This document shows positions 1-7,864 of a stretch of DNA of 64,000 nucleotides, in pieces. The first letter of the stretch is position 1, and every line of letters begins with the position of its first letter. Source of the DNA: Alteromonadaceae bacterium 2753L.S.0a.02 (GTDB lineage Bacteria; Pseudomonadota; Gammaproteobacteria; Pseudomonadales; Cellvibrionaceae). The notes under the pieces were generated by a model. It made no database searches. It was not told the origin of the DNA and worked only from the letters and a program-made list of their open reading frames with translations. The stretch covers positions 682,001 to 746,000 of the forward strand of contig VISH01000001.1 of the NCBI GenBank assembly GCA_007827375.1. Reading direction: 5' to 3'. The translations under genes and the position numbers were made by a program.

Positions 1-536
1 TGCGTCCATAATTGGAAGCGACTGATAAGCGTAATACCGTGCGTAACAATGGGTACAACAACAATGGAACAAATAATATATCCAAGCGCGAGCGGCAGAT
101 TGAACATGAGCTGCAGCACCATAGCCAAAATGGCCGCTTCCAGCGCAAAGAAAATAAACGTAAAACTCGCGTAGATTAAAGAGGTTGCGGTAGAGCCAAT
201 ATAGCCAAAACCAGCGCCCCGCGTGAGTAAATCTATATCCACGCCATAGCGAGCTGCGTAGTAACAAATGGGAATGCCCGCCAAAAAAATAAGTGCGCCT
301 ACCACCAATATTGCGGCGGCTGCGTTTTCAAAACCGTACGAAAGCGTGATGCTCCCACCAATAGCTTCCAGAGCAAGAAATGAGATAGCGCCAAGTGCAG
401 TATTGGCAACACGGGATAAGGGCCAGCGCCGCGCACTTTTTGCGGTGAAACGCAATGCGTAGTCTTCCAGGGTTTGGTTATTGACCCATTGATTGTAACT
501 TCGCCGAACGCGAAAAATTTCTTGTTTTGCAGTCAT
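1..536 (-). CDS. NCS1-like transporter domain of a probable sensor histidine kinase (3' end beyond the window)
   Basis: This partial gene reads leftward out of the window. The visible 178 residues begin MTAKQEIFRVRRSYN at the ATG complementary to 534-536. They contain at least three hydrophobic segments, with motifs such as LEAIGG and RGAGFGYIGS that resemble purine-cytosine-permease (NCS1) proteins. From memory of the family, this N-terminus is typical of long hybrid sensor kinases in which a transporter-like membrane domain precedes a histidine kinase. They often sit beside urea/amide uptake genes. It is transcribed divergently from urtA, so it may sense the amide or urea and control the neighbouring operon. 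Only the membrane part is seen here. The kinase domain is inferred, and a plain permease remains possible. Confidence 0.6.
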   Translation of the reverse strand, partial: MTAKQEIFRVRRSYNQWVNNQTLEDYALRFTAKSARRWPLSRVANTALGAISFLALEAIGGSITLSYGFENAAAAILVVGALIFLAGIPICYYAARYGVDIDLLTRGAGFGYIGSTATSLIYASFTFIFFALEAAILAMVLQLMFNLPLALGYIICSIVVVPIVTHGITLISRFQLWT

Positions 537-630
537 GGACAACATAATAAAAACAGGTGTGGCTTACACAGGTATTTCTGAACAAGCGCTTCGCACCCTA
601 TTGGCGCACACCGAATAATGCGCACCTTTA

Positions 631-651
631 ACGAGCTTTATTGCGGCTCGT
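631..651. promoter_or_regulatory. Inverted repeat in the divergent promoter region
   Basis: ACGAGC and GCTCGT form perfect 6-bp arms around a 9-nt spacer, between the sensor gene and urtA. No T-run follows, so it is more likely an operator or RNA stem than a terminator. Function is inferred only. Confidence 0.3.
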
Positions 652-662
652 ATCCATGAGCC

Positions 663-687
663 TGCCAATACTTTGTATACATTGGCA
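663..687. promoter_or_regulatory. Operator-like dyad TGCCAAT-N11-ATTGGCA
   Basis: Two perfect 7-bp inverted arms (663-669 and 681-687) are centred about 18 bp apart. This is typical spacing for a dimeric regulator on adjacent DNA turns. It lies about 210 bp upstream of urtA and 130 bp upstream of the divergent sensor gene, so it could act on both promoters. No known regulator consensus was recognised. Confidence 0.35.
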
Positions 688-775
688 ATGTCACACAGCA
701 AGTATCGAGCCCTAATCTACTTTTATGGTTATTCTTTTCTATCCACGCGCGACTCTAACATCGCTTTATAAAACT

Positions 776-825
776 CGCCTATGCGTAAAATGACGTAGTT
801 CCCTGCGCAGTTACGCGAATAGGCG
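776..825. promoter_or_regulatory. Long inverted repeat in the urtA leader
   Basis: CGCCTATGCGTAA (776-788) faces TTACGCGAATAGGCG (811-825). The arms match apart from a 2-nt offset and have a 22-nt spacer. It ends about 65 bp before the urtA ATG, so it would fold in the 5' UTR or serve as an operator. No T-run follows, and no known riboswitch core was recognised. Confidence 0.35.
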
Positions 826-891
826 TGCCCTCCAAAAATCCCAATACTGTGTCCCCGTTGATACACACCTGTACCACAGCGAGGAAACCCC

Positions 892-2154
892 ATGAAAAAA
901 ATGCAACTTAGCTCTGTACTTGGACGCTACTCCCGCCGTGCGGTTTTATGCACTGCGGCAGCATTAAGCGCCTCATTTCTTTTTTCTCCAGCAAGCCAAG
1001 CAGCACCCGCCACGGCCGAAGTCAATAAAACCGGCCTGGCGGTTACCGACGATAAAGTCACCGTCGGTATTCTGCATTCCGTTACCGGCACCATGGCCAT
1101 CAGTGAAACCGGTTCTGTGCAGGCAGAAAAACTCGCCATCGAACAAATCAACGCCATGGGCGGTGTGCTCGGTCGCAAAATAGAATATATCCAGGAAGAT
1201 GGCGCCAGTGACTGGCCAACTTTCGCGGAAAAATCGAAGAAACTATTGGTTAATGACAAGGTTGCCGCAGTGTTTGGATGCTGGACTTCCGCTTCTCGTA
1301 AAGCGGTTTTGCCAGTGTTTGAACAATACAACGGCATGCTGTATTACCCCACCTTCTATGAGGGATTGGAAGAATCACCCAACGTGATTTACACCGGACA
1401 GGAAGCCACCCAGCAAATTATTGCGGGTATCGATTGGGTGGTAAAAGAAAAAGGCGCGAAGAAATTTTATCTCTTGGGATCAGACTATATTTGGCCACGT
1501 ACTTCTAACAAAATCGCACGCAAGCACATTGAAAAGCTCGGTTTGAAGGTAGTGGGCGAAGAATACTACCCGCTGGGTCACACACAATTTAACTCTGTTA
1601 TCAACAAAATTAAATTGAAAAAGCCCGATGTCATCTACGCGATTGTTGTGGGTGGTTCAAACGTTGCGTTTTACAAGCAGTTAAAAGCCGCAGGTATTGA
1701 TCTCACCAAAGAAAAACCTGTTCTTCTCACCATATCGGTAACCGAAGATGAAATTCGTGGAATCGGTGGTGAAAATATTGTCGGCGCTTATGCGGCTATG
1801 AAATATTTCCAGAGTCTCGACAACGACAACAACAAGGCGTTTGTAAAAGCCTTTAAAGATATGTGGGGTAAAGACATCGTTATTGGTGACGTCACCCAAG
1901 CCGCATACCTTGGTCCGTGGTTGTGGAAAGCCGCTGTCGAAAAAGCAGGTTCTTTCGATATCGACAAGATCCGCGAGGCTTCACCAGGCATAGAATTAAC
2001 AACCGCACCTGAAGGTTACGTGCGCATTCACGAGAACCATCACCTCTGGTCGAAAACCCGTGTCGGGCTGGCACAAAAAGATGGCCAATACAAAGTGGTT
2101 TACGAAACAAAAGAGTTAATGGAACCAGACCCCTTCCCAGAAGGCTATCAATAA
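892..2154 (+). CDS. urtA: Urea/short-chain amide ABC transporter substrate-binding protein
   Basis: This is a periplasmic receptor of the branched-chain amino acid/urea/amide binding protein family (420 aa, usual length for UrtA/FmdD). It has an N-terminal export signal with a twin-arginine-like SRRAVL stretch, a hydrophobic core and a probable cleavage after ASQA. The mature protein opens with VTVGILHSVTGTMAISE and has GCWTSASRKAVLPVFE and YPTFYEGLEESPN, all typical of UrtA. A GAGGAAA ribosome binding site precedes the ATG. It is first gene of urtABCDE-fmdA-fmdB. Because formamidase follows rather than urease, the physiological ligand may be formamide or another short amide as well as urea. 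Family assignment is firm; the substrate is inferred. Confidence 0.9.
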   Translation: MKKMQLSSVLGRYSRRAVLCTAAALSASFLFSPASQAAPATAEVNKTGLAVTDDKVTVGILHSVTGTMAISETGSVQAEKLAIEQINAMGGVLGRKIEYIQEDGASDWPTFAEKSKKLLVNDKVAAVFGCWTSASRKAVLPVFEQYNGMLYYPTFYEGLEESPNVIYTGQEATQQIIAGIDWVVKEKGAKKFYLLGSDYIWPRTSNKIARKHIEKLGLKVVGEEYYPLGHTQFNSVINKIKLKKPDVIYAIVVGGSNVAFYKQLKAAGIDLTKEKPVLLTISVTEDEIRGIGGENIVGAYAAMKYFQSLDNDNNKAFVKAFKDMWGKDIVIGDVTQAAYLGPWLWKAAVEKAGSFDIDKIREASPGIELTTAPEGYVRIHENHHLWSKTRVGLAQKDGQYKVVYETKELMEPDPFPEGYQ

Positions 2155-2255
2155 ACAGAACTTGGGGCTGCCACGCAGCCCCTTCCCGCCACACGGTTTA
2201 ATACCGGATTTCTCGGTCAATTCAAGAAAACCGGAAACACGCAAGAGGAAAAACC

Positions 2256-3182
2256 ATGTTCTCTGAATATTCAACGGCAGAATTGGTATCGATATTCGCC
2301 ATGCAGGGATTCGCCGGACTCATCCTGTTTTCGGTATTCGTGTTAATGGCGCTGGGATTGGCGATTATTTTCGGCCAGATGGGCGTGATCAATATGGCCC
2401 ATGGCGAATTCATGATTTTGGGCGCTTACGTCACCTATTTGATATCAAACTTATTTTCTGAATATATGCCAGCACTGTTTAGCATATATTTCTTTCTCGC
2501 AATGATAGTCGCATTTATCGCTGCTGGAGCACTGGGCGCATTCGTAGAATGGGCCATTATACGGCACCTCTACAAAAGACCACTGGATACGCTGCTAGCA
2601 ACTTGGGGCCTAAGCCTCATTTTACAACAAATATATCGCAGTGTTTTCGGCGCCCGTGAAGTGGGCGTTACTCTGCCAGACTGGCTTATGGGGTCTGTAC
2701 CTCTCACCGATATTATTGAAATTCCCATCAACGGTTTATTTGTGATGGGGCTCACGATTGTCATTTCCGTCTCCGTTTACTTACTGATGTTTAAATCGCG
2801 CTTCGGCGGTCAGGTTCGCGCCGTTGTGCAAAATCGTCCTATGGCCGGAGCCGTCGGCATTAACACCGAAAAAACCGACCGAGTAACTTTTGCTCTGGGC
2901 TGCGGTATAGCCGGTGTTGCAGGTAGCGCATTTACCATGATTGGCTCCACAGGCCCAACAGCTGGTCAGCTTTATATCGTCGATACCTTCTTGGTTGTTG
3001 TGTTCGGTGGTGCGCAAAGTCTGCTCGGAACCATAGCTTCCGCATTTACCATTTCTCAAGCGCAATCCACCATGGAATTTTTCCTGTCAGGTTCTATGGC
3101 AAAAGTTCTCACCCTGCTTGTTGTTGTTGGCATCTTAATGTTGCGCCCACAAGGGTTGTTTGCACTCAAGATTCGCCATTAA
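2256..3182 (+). CDS. urtB: Urea/amide ABC transporter permease, LivH type
   Basis: This is an inner-membrane permease of 308 aa with about eight hydrophobic segments. It carries the LivH-family sequence GLAIIFGQMGVINMAHGEF near residues 30-50 and NRPMAGAVGINTEKTDRVTFALG in the cytoplasmic loop that contacts the ATPases. It would pair with UrtC to form the translocation path, using UrtA as receptor and UrtD/UrtE as ATPases. It ends in GILMLRPQGLF, the usual UrtB C-terminus. An AGAGGAAA ribosome binding site precedes the ATG, and urtC starts 15 bp downstream, so the two are co-transcribed. Confidence 0.9.
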   Translation: MFSEYSTAELVSIFAMQGFAGLILFSVFVLMALGLAIIFGQMGVINMAHGEFMILGAYVTYLISNLFSEYMPALFSIYFFLAMIVAFIAAGALGAFVEWAIIRHLYKRPLDTLLATWGLSLILQQIYRSVFGAREVGVTLPDWLMGSVPLTDIIEIPINGLFVMGLTIVISVSVYLLMFKSRFGGQVRAVVQNRPMAGAVGINTEKTDRVTFALGCGIAGVAGSAFTMIGSTGPTAGQLYIVDTFLVVVFGGAQSLLGTIASAFTISQAQSTMEFFLSGSMAKVLTLLVVVGILMLRPQGLFALKIRH

Positions 3183-3197
3183 TGGAGGTTGTGCATT

Positions 3198-4340
3198 ATG
3201 TCTAAACAAGAAATAAAGGCTTTTATGCCACGCAAAGATATTGTCAGCTTTTTAGTTCTTGCTGCGGTTATCTTTATTGTTATGCCACTAAGTATGGATA
3301 TATTTCGGCTCAATCTGTTTGGGAAATATCTCACCTACGCCTTTGTGGCAGTTGGCTTGGTTTTATGTTGGGGATATGGCGGTATTCTCAGCCTTGGTCA
3401 AGGCGTATTTTTCGGCCTTGGTGGTTACTGTATGGCGATGTTTTTAAAATTGGAGGCCTCAACACCTGAAGCCACCAAGATTCAATCGACACCCGGTATT
3501 CCCGATTTTATGGATTGGAATCAGCTCACAGAGTTACCGTGGTTTTGGGAACCATTCCACAGCCTGCCCTTTACCTTAATCGCCGTGCTGGTTATACCCA
3601 CGATATTTGCCTATATCATTGGCGTCGCCATGTTTAAACGCCGCGTAGGCGGTGTTTATTTTGCGATTATTACTCAAGCAGTGGCTTCCATTCTCACTAT
3701 TTTAATCATTGGTCAACAGGGCTATACCGGCGGCGTCAATGGTATTACCGATTTACGTACTCTGTTAGGTTGGGATATTCGCACCGATTCCGCCAAATAC
3801 GTATTGTATTTTGTTAACGGCGCGCTGTTATTCGCTTGCCTGCTCTTCGCACAATTTGTACGCAAAAGTAAACTCGGTCGCATTCTTCTAGCCATGCGTG
3901 AACGCGAAGACCGAGTGCGTTTTACCGGCTACGACGTTTCCAACTTCAAAATTTTTGTATTTTGTTTAGGGGCGGCATTCTCTGCTATCGGCGGCGCTAT
4001 GTTCACACTGCAGGTCGGCTTTATGTCACCCTCTTTTGTGGGAATTGTGCCCTCTATCGAGCTAGTCATTTTCTGCGCTGTAGGCGGACGCATGTCGATT
4101 ATTGGTGCCGTGTACGGAACCCTTCTCATCAACTGGGCAAAAACTACCTTTTCAGAATCTTTCCCGGAACTGTGGCTATTCGCCATGGGCGCACTATTTA
4201 TTGGTGTAGTAATGGCTTTCCCAACCGGCTTGGCAGGACTGTATCGAAATCACGTTGGTCCATGGCTGGAAAAACTGCTTAAGAAAATACGTGAGCAATA
4301 CTCACAAGCCAGAGCTAACCAAGCTGTTGTCACTGACTGA
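3198..4340 (+). CDS. urtC: Urea/amide ABC transporter permease, LivM type
   Basis: This is the second inner-membrane permease (380 aa). I use the ATG at 3198, which has GGAGG at 3184-3188 with good spacing, rather than the in-frame TTG at 3189. Family marks are GYGGILSLGQGVFFGLGGYCMAM and MREREDRVRFTGYDVSNFKIFVF, followed by several membrane spans and GRMSIIGAVYGTLLINWAKT. The insert with FMDWNQLTELPWFWEPF is also common in UrtC. The stop codon is 10 bp before urtD, as expected for a tightly packed operon. Confidence 0.9.
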   Translation: MSKQEIKAFMPRKDIVSFLVLAAVIFIVMPLSMDIFRLNLFGKYLTYAFVAVGLVLCWGYGGILSLGQGVFFGLGGYCMAMFLKLEASTPEATKIQSTPGIPDFMDWNQLTELPWFWEPFHSLPFTLIAVLVIPTIFAYIIGVAMFKRRVGGVYFAIITQAVASILTILIIGQQGYTGGVNGITDLRTLLGWDIRTDSAKYVLYFVNGALLFACLLFAQFVRKSKLGRILLAMREREDRVRFTGYDVSNFKIFVFCLGAAFSAIGGAMFTLQVGFMSPSFVGIVPSIELVIFCAVGGRMSIIGAVYGTLLINWAKTTFSESFPELWLFAMGALFIGVVMAFPTGLAGLYRNHVGPWLEKLLKKIREQYSQARANQAVVTD

Positions 4341-4350
4341 GGACGCTACT

Positions 4351-5100
4351 ATGAGCCCCGAACAAAAAGATTTTGTATTGTCTGTTGAAGGCCTGACAGT
4401 TTCCTTCGATGGGTTTAAAGCTGTTAACGACCTTTCGTTTTATGTTGAAGAAGATGAAATACGGGTGATTATCGGCCCCAATGGTGCAGGTAAAACAACA
4501 GTTCTCGATTTAATTTGCGGCAAAACCAAAGCTACCGAAGGTTCAATAAAATTTCGTGGTAAAGAGCTTACCAAAATGTCAGAGCACACCATTGTTCACA
4601 ACGGCATTGGTCGCAAATTCCAAAACCCTTCAATTTACGAAGACCTTACCGTTTTCGAAAATCTGGAAATCTCGTTCCCGCGCGGCCATGGCGTATTCGG
4701 CGCACTGGCTTTTAAGCGAGATGCTGAAGTAATCGCCGCAGTTGAAGAAGTGGCTGAAACCATATTTCTTTCAGAGGATTTAAACAAAACTGCAGGATTA
4801 TTAAGCCATGGTCAAAAACAATGGCTGGAAATCGGCATGTTGTTAATTCAAAAGCCAGACCTGCTGATGTTGGACGAGCCGGTTGCGGGAATGTCGGTAG
4901 CAGAGCGAAAAAAAACCGCCGAGCTGCTTAACCGCATTACCCAGGGTCGATCTGTGATTGTGATTGAGCACGATATGCAGTTTGTTGAAGATATCGCACA
5001 TCGCGTTACGGTAATGCATCAAGGCAAAGTACTTTCAGAAGGCTCCATGGAGCGCGTAAAAAACGACCCGAAAGTGGTTGAAGTTTATCTGGGGCACTAA
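4351..5100 (+). CDS. urtD: Urea/amide ABC transporter ATP-binding protein UrtD
   Basis: This cytoplasmic ATPase of the LivG type (249 aa) powers uptake through UrtB/UrtC. Walker A GPNGAGKTT is at residues 42-50, the signature is the variant LLSHGQKQWLEIG typical of UrtD, and Walker B LLMLDEP is followed by VAGM and the switch histidine in IEHDMQFV. I chose the ATG at 4351, with TGAGGA just upstream. A longer in-frame reading from 4255 would overlap urtC heavily and lacks family support. Confidence 0.92.
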   Translation: MSPEQKDFVLSVEGLTVSFDGFKAVNDLSFYVEEDEIRVIIGPNGAGKTTVLDLICGKTKATEGSIKFRGKELTKMSEHTIVHNGIGRKFQNPSIYEDLTVFENLEISFPRGHGVFGALAFKRDAEVIAAVEEVAETIFLSEDLNKTAGLLSHGQKQWLEIGMLLIQKPDLLMLDEPVAGMSVAERKKTAELLNRITQGRSVIVIEHDMQFVEDIAHRVTVMHQGKVLSEGSMERVKNDPKVVEVYLGH

Positions 5101-5114
5101 ACGGAGGAATTTTT

Positions 5115-5804
5115 ATGTTTGCTGTTTCCAACTACAACGTGGCTTACGGCCAAAGCGAAGTTATACGCGATATGAACTTCAAGGTAAACAAGAATGAAAT
5201 TGTTGCCATTCTAGGGAGAAATGGCATGGGCAAAACCACGCTTATGCGCTCCCTTATTGGCATGATACCGAGTAAGAGCGGGGAGGTAAAACTAGGCGAT
5301 AAGGACATCGCCAACTTAAAGAGTTTCGAACGCGTTAAAGAAGGCGTCGCCTTTGTGCCGCAGGGTCGTATGATTTTTTCAACCATGACCGTAAAAGAAA
5401 ATATCGAAACCGGTCTAACCACAGTGAAAAATAAAAAAATACCAGAAAATTTATACGAACTTTTTCCAGTACTGAAAGAAATGAAATCCCGACGAGGTGG
5501 CAATCTTTCCGGCGGTCAGCAACAACAACTAGCCATCGCCCGTGCGCTCGCCAGCAAACCCGATCTATTGCTACTGGATGAACCCACTGAAGGTATACAA
5601 CCCTCAATCATTCGCGATATGGCACGCACACTTAAGCGAATTCGCGATGAAATTGGGCTTTCTATTATCGTGTCGGAACAGGTACTGAGTTTCGCACTGG
5701 ATATTGCCGATCGCATTCTTGTTATTGAAAAAGGCGAAATCGTGCGCTCGGAAGATCGCGCATCGGTAGATGAAAAGCAAGTCGCTGCCTATCTCTCGGT
5801 TTAA
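5115..5804 (+). CDS. urtE: Urea/amide ABC transporter ATP-binding protein UrtE
   Basis: This is the second ATPase, LivF type (229 aa). Walker A GRNGMGKTT is at about residues 34-42, the signature LSGGQQQQLAIARAL at 132-146, Walker B LLLLDEPTEGIQP follows, and the H-loop position carries Q in VSEQVLSFAL, as is usual in UrtE. A clear GGAGGA site lies 8 bp before the ATG. It completes the transporter; a 108-bp gap with two stem-loops separates it from fmdA. Confidence 0.92.
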   Translation: MFAVSNYNVAYGQSEVIRDMNFKVNKNEIVAILGRNGMGKTTLMRSLIGMIPSKSGEVKLGDKDIANLKSFERVKEGVAFVPQGRMIFSTMTVKENIETGLTTVKNKKIPENLYELFPVLKEMKSRRGGNLSGGQQQQLAIARALASKPDLLLLDEPTEGIQPSIIRDMARTLKRIRDEIGLSIIVSEQVLSFALDIADRILVIEKGEIVRSEDRASVDEKQVAAYLSV

Positions 5805-5814
5805 CTCACTGACG

Positions 5815-5835
5815 TCTGTTACAGGAGGTAACAGA
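5815..5835 (+). promoter_or_regulatory. Perfect stem-loop after urtE
   Basis: TCTGTTAC-AGGAG-GTAACAGA has an 8-bp perfect stem and a 5-nt loop. It lies 10 bp after the urtE stop. No T-run follows, so it is a candidate for 3'-end stabilisation or processing of the transporter mRNA rather than a terminator. The loop AGGAG resembles a Shine-Dalgarno core but no start codon follows closely. Confidence 0.45.
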
Positions 5836-5837
5836 TT

Positions 5838-5865
5838 ATTCAGGTCACAACCTTGGTGCCTGAAT
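5838..5865 (+). promoter_or_regulatory. Second stem-loop between urtE and fmdA
   Basis: ATTCAGG pairs with CCTGAAT, with an inner CAC/GTG stem around a 7-nt loop and one bulged T. It is directly downstream of the previous hairpin and 47 bp before the fmdA ATG. The pair could separate expression of transporter and enzyme. Function is inferred. Confidence 0.4.
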
Positions 5866-5912
5866 TGGAACGGATTCTTTTCCCGGTAACTACATAAAAC
5901 TTGGAGCGCACC

Positions 5913-7142
5913 ATGACTGAAACAATCATTAAAATCGATTTAAATACGTCGCCGTACGACAACGAAAAAATTCACAACCGTTGGCACCCGGACATTCCCA
6001 TGTGTGCCATGGTAAAACCTGGCGATGACTTTATCGTCGAATGCTACGACTGGACTGGCGGCCAGATTAAAAACGATGACGATGCTGCTGATGTACGCGA
6101 TGTTGATTTAAGCCAGGTACACTTTCTTTCCGGACCCGTTGGAGTTGAAGGCGCAGAACCTGGTGATTTGCTGGTGGTCGACATTTTGGACATCGGTGCT
6201 TTCAGTGAAAGCGAATGGGGTTTTAATGGTTTTTTCTCAAAGAAAAACGGTGGTGGTTTTCTCACCGACCATTTCCCTGAAGCTCAAAAATCCATTTGGG
6301 ATATTGATGGCATGTTCACCAGTTCCCGTCACGTACCCGGTGTTGAATTTGCCGGACTGGTTCACCCCGGGTTGATCGGCTGCTTACCATCCAAAGAAAT
6401 GTTGGAAGAATGGAATACCCGAGAAAAGGCGCTTTACGATACTGAGCCCGATCGTGTTCCGGCGTTAGCCACGCTACCCTACGCTGATACCGCACACATG
6501 GGAACGATGGATGCAGAGGCCGCCAAGGTCGCTGGCGCAGAAGCCGCCCGCACGGTGCCGCCTCGTGAACATGGCGGCAACTGCGATATTAAAGATTTAT
6601 CGCGCGGCTCCAAGATTTATTTCCCGGTTTATGTAAAAGATGGTGGCCTTAGCGTGGGCGATCTGCACTTCAGTCAGGGTGATGGCGAAATCACATTCTG
6701 CGGCGCTATCGAAATGGCCGGTTGGATTCACATGCGCGTTAATCTAATCAAAGATGGCATGAAAAAATACGCCATTAAAAACCCAATTTTCAAACCCAGC
6801 CCAATCACCCCCACCTACAACGACTACCTGATTTTCGAAGGTATTTCTGTGGATGAGCAGGGCAAACAACATTATCTTGATGTGCACATTGCCTATCGCC
6901 AGGCCTGTTTGAACGCCATTGAATATCTCGCGAAATTCGGATACTCAAAAGCGCAGGCTTACGCAATTCTAGGCACTGCCCCAGTTCAGGGACATATCAG
7001 TGGTGTGGTGGATATTCCCAACGCGTGCGCAACCTTGTGGCTGCCTACAGAAATTTTTGATTTCAGCATACAGCCCGGTGAGGATGGCCCAACCAAGGAG
7101 CTGGATGGCTCTATAGATGTGCCTCTGGCTCCAGATTTGTAA
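5913..7142 (+). CDS. fmdA: Formamidase (acetamidase/formamidase family)
   Basis: This cytoplasmic amidase hydrolyses formamide to formate and ammonia (409 aa, the usual FmdA length). Family features include the N-terminus with FHNRWHPDIP-like spacing (here IHNRWHPDIP), ECYDWTGGQIKNDD, VHFLSGPV, GDLLVVDILDIG, HPGLIGCLPS, the NCDIKDL segment and VGDLHFSQGDGEITFCGAIEM. The sequence strongly resembles Methylophilus-type FmdA. The start is the ATG at 5913, with GGAG at 5903-5906. Being the first enzyme after the transporter, it implies the operon supplies nitrogen from formamide or similar amides. Confidence 0.92.
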   Translation: MTETIIKIDLNTSPYDNEKIHNRWHPDIPMCAMVKPGDDFIVECYDWTGGQIKNDDDAADVRDVDLSQVHFLSGPVGVEGAEPGDLLVVDILDIGAFSESEWGFNGFFSKKNGGGFLTDHFPEAQKSIWDIDGMFTSSRHVPGVEFAGLVHPGLIGCLPSKEMLEEWNTREKALYDTEPDRVPALATLPYADTAHMGTMDAEAAKVAGAEAARTVPPREHGGNCDIKDLSRGSKIYFPVYVKDGGLSVGDLHFSQGDGEITFCGAIEMAGWIHMRVNLIKDGMKKYAIKNPIFKPSPITPTYNDYLIFEGISVDEQGKQHYLDVHIAYRQACLNAIEYLAKFGYSKAQAYAILGTAPVQGHISGVVDIPNACATLWLPTEIFDFSIQPGEDGPTKELDGSIDVPLAPDL

Positions 7143-7169
7143 TTTGATGCCGTTGGTTTACCGATAAGC

Positions 7170-7201
7170 GGTCGCCCCAAGCGTCACTAACTGGGGCGGC
7201 C
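7170..7201 (+). promoter_or_regulatory. GC-rich stem-loop between fmdA and fmdB
   Basis: GGTCGCCCC (7170-7178) pairs with GGGGCGGCC (7193-7201), giving 9 bp with one G-T wobble and a 14-nt loop. No T-run follows, so transcription probably continues into fmdB. It may protect the upstream fmdA message from 3' decay. Confidence 0.45.
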
Positions 7202-7241
7202 TACAACCACTTTCGTTTTGTATCGACTCAGAGAGAACGTC

Positions 7242-7595
7242 ATGCCCGTTTACGATTACAAATGTCAGGATCACGGAATTTTCAACGAACTCGCAACTAT
7301 CGACGATGCCGCAAAACCCGCTGCCTGCCCCACATGCGGCAAAATGTCGGGACGAGTGATTATGTTATCTCCGGAATTTTTAAACATGGACCCTGATAAA
7401 CGCCATGCAGAAATGACCAACGAGAAAGCCCGGCACGAACCGGAGTTTTCCACCAAAGAGCGCCGTGAGCACGATCATCAACACAAACACGGCTGCGGTT
7501 GTAACAAACAAAAACCGGGAAAATCAAACCTTATATATACCGCACAGGGAGAAAAAATGTTTCCCTCCATGCGCCCATGGATGATCAGCCATTAA
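7242..7595 (+). CDS. fmdB: FmdB-family zinc-ribbon protein
   Basis: This small protein (117 aa) begins with the classic FmdB motif MPVYDYKC. C8 and the pair C29/C32 (CPTCG) form a zinc-ribbon-like site, followed by a His- and Cys-rich stretch (EHDHQHKHGCGC). FmdB was named as a putative regulator in the Methylophilus formamidase cluster, but its biochemical role is not established. The ATG at 7242 is preferred over the in-frame upstream start at 7218 because it gives the conserved N-terminus and has GAGAGA upstream. It is the last gene of the operon. Confidence 0.8.
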   Translation: MPVYDYKCQDHGIFNELATIDDAAKPAACPTCGKMSGRVIMLSPEFLNMDPDKRHAEMTNEKARHEPEFSTKERREHDHQHKHGCGCNKQKPGKSNLIYTAQGEKMFPSMRPWMISH

Positions 7596-7645
7596 TCAAA
7601 CCGAACACAAAAGTATTCTCTGGTGGTGATTTGGGTAAAGCACCA

Positions 7646-7683
7646 AAGGGCGTTTCATTGAAACTTGGATACGCCCTCTTTTT
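7646..7683 (+). terminator. Intrinsic terminator of the urt-fmd operon
   Basis: GGGCGT (7648-7653) pairs with ACGCCC (7671-7676), with a nested TTTCA/TGAAA stem inside, followed by TCTTTTT. It lies 50 bp after the fmdB stop. Confidence 0.65.
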
Positions 7684-7864
7684 GCCCGCTTGTTCGCAGC
7701 CAAATTTCGAGTCTCCCTCCGGCTAAAATACCACCCCAACTTGCATAACTATTATTAAAAGTTGGAAGCAGTCCTATTTCTGGAAATCACGGATTGGAGG
7801 TAGGGGATTTTTAAGGTATCCTTTGCCGAAAAGCCCGTTATTGCCACTCAATAGTTTAAATACC

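Noticed and set aside
537..891. A riboswitch (guanidine or similar) or sigma-54 promoter in front of urtA
   Set aside because: No ykkC-type conserved core and no TGGCAC-N5-TTGC pair was found; only dyads are seen.
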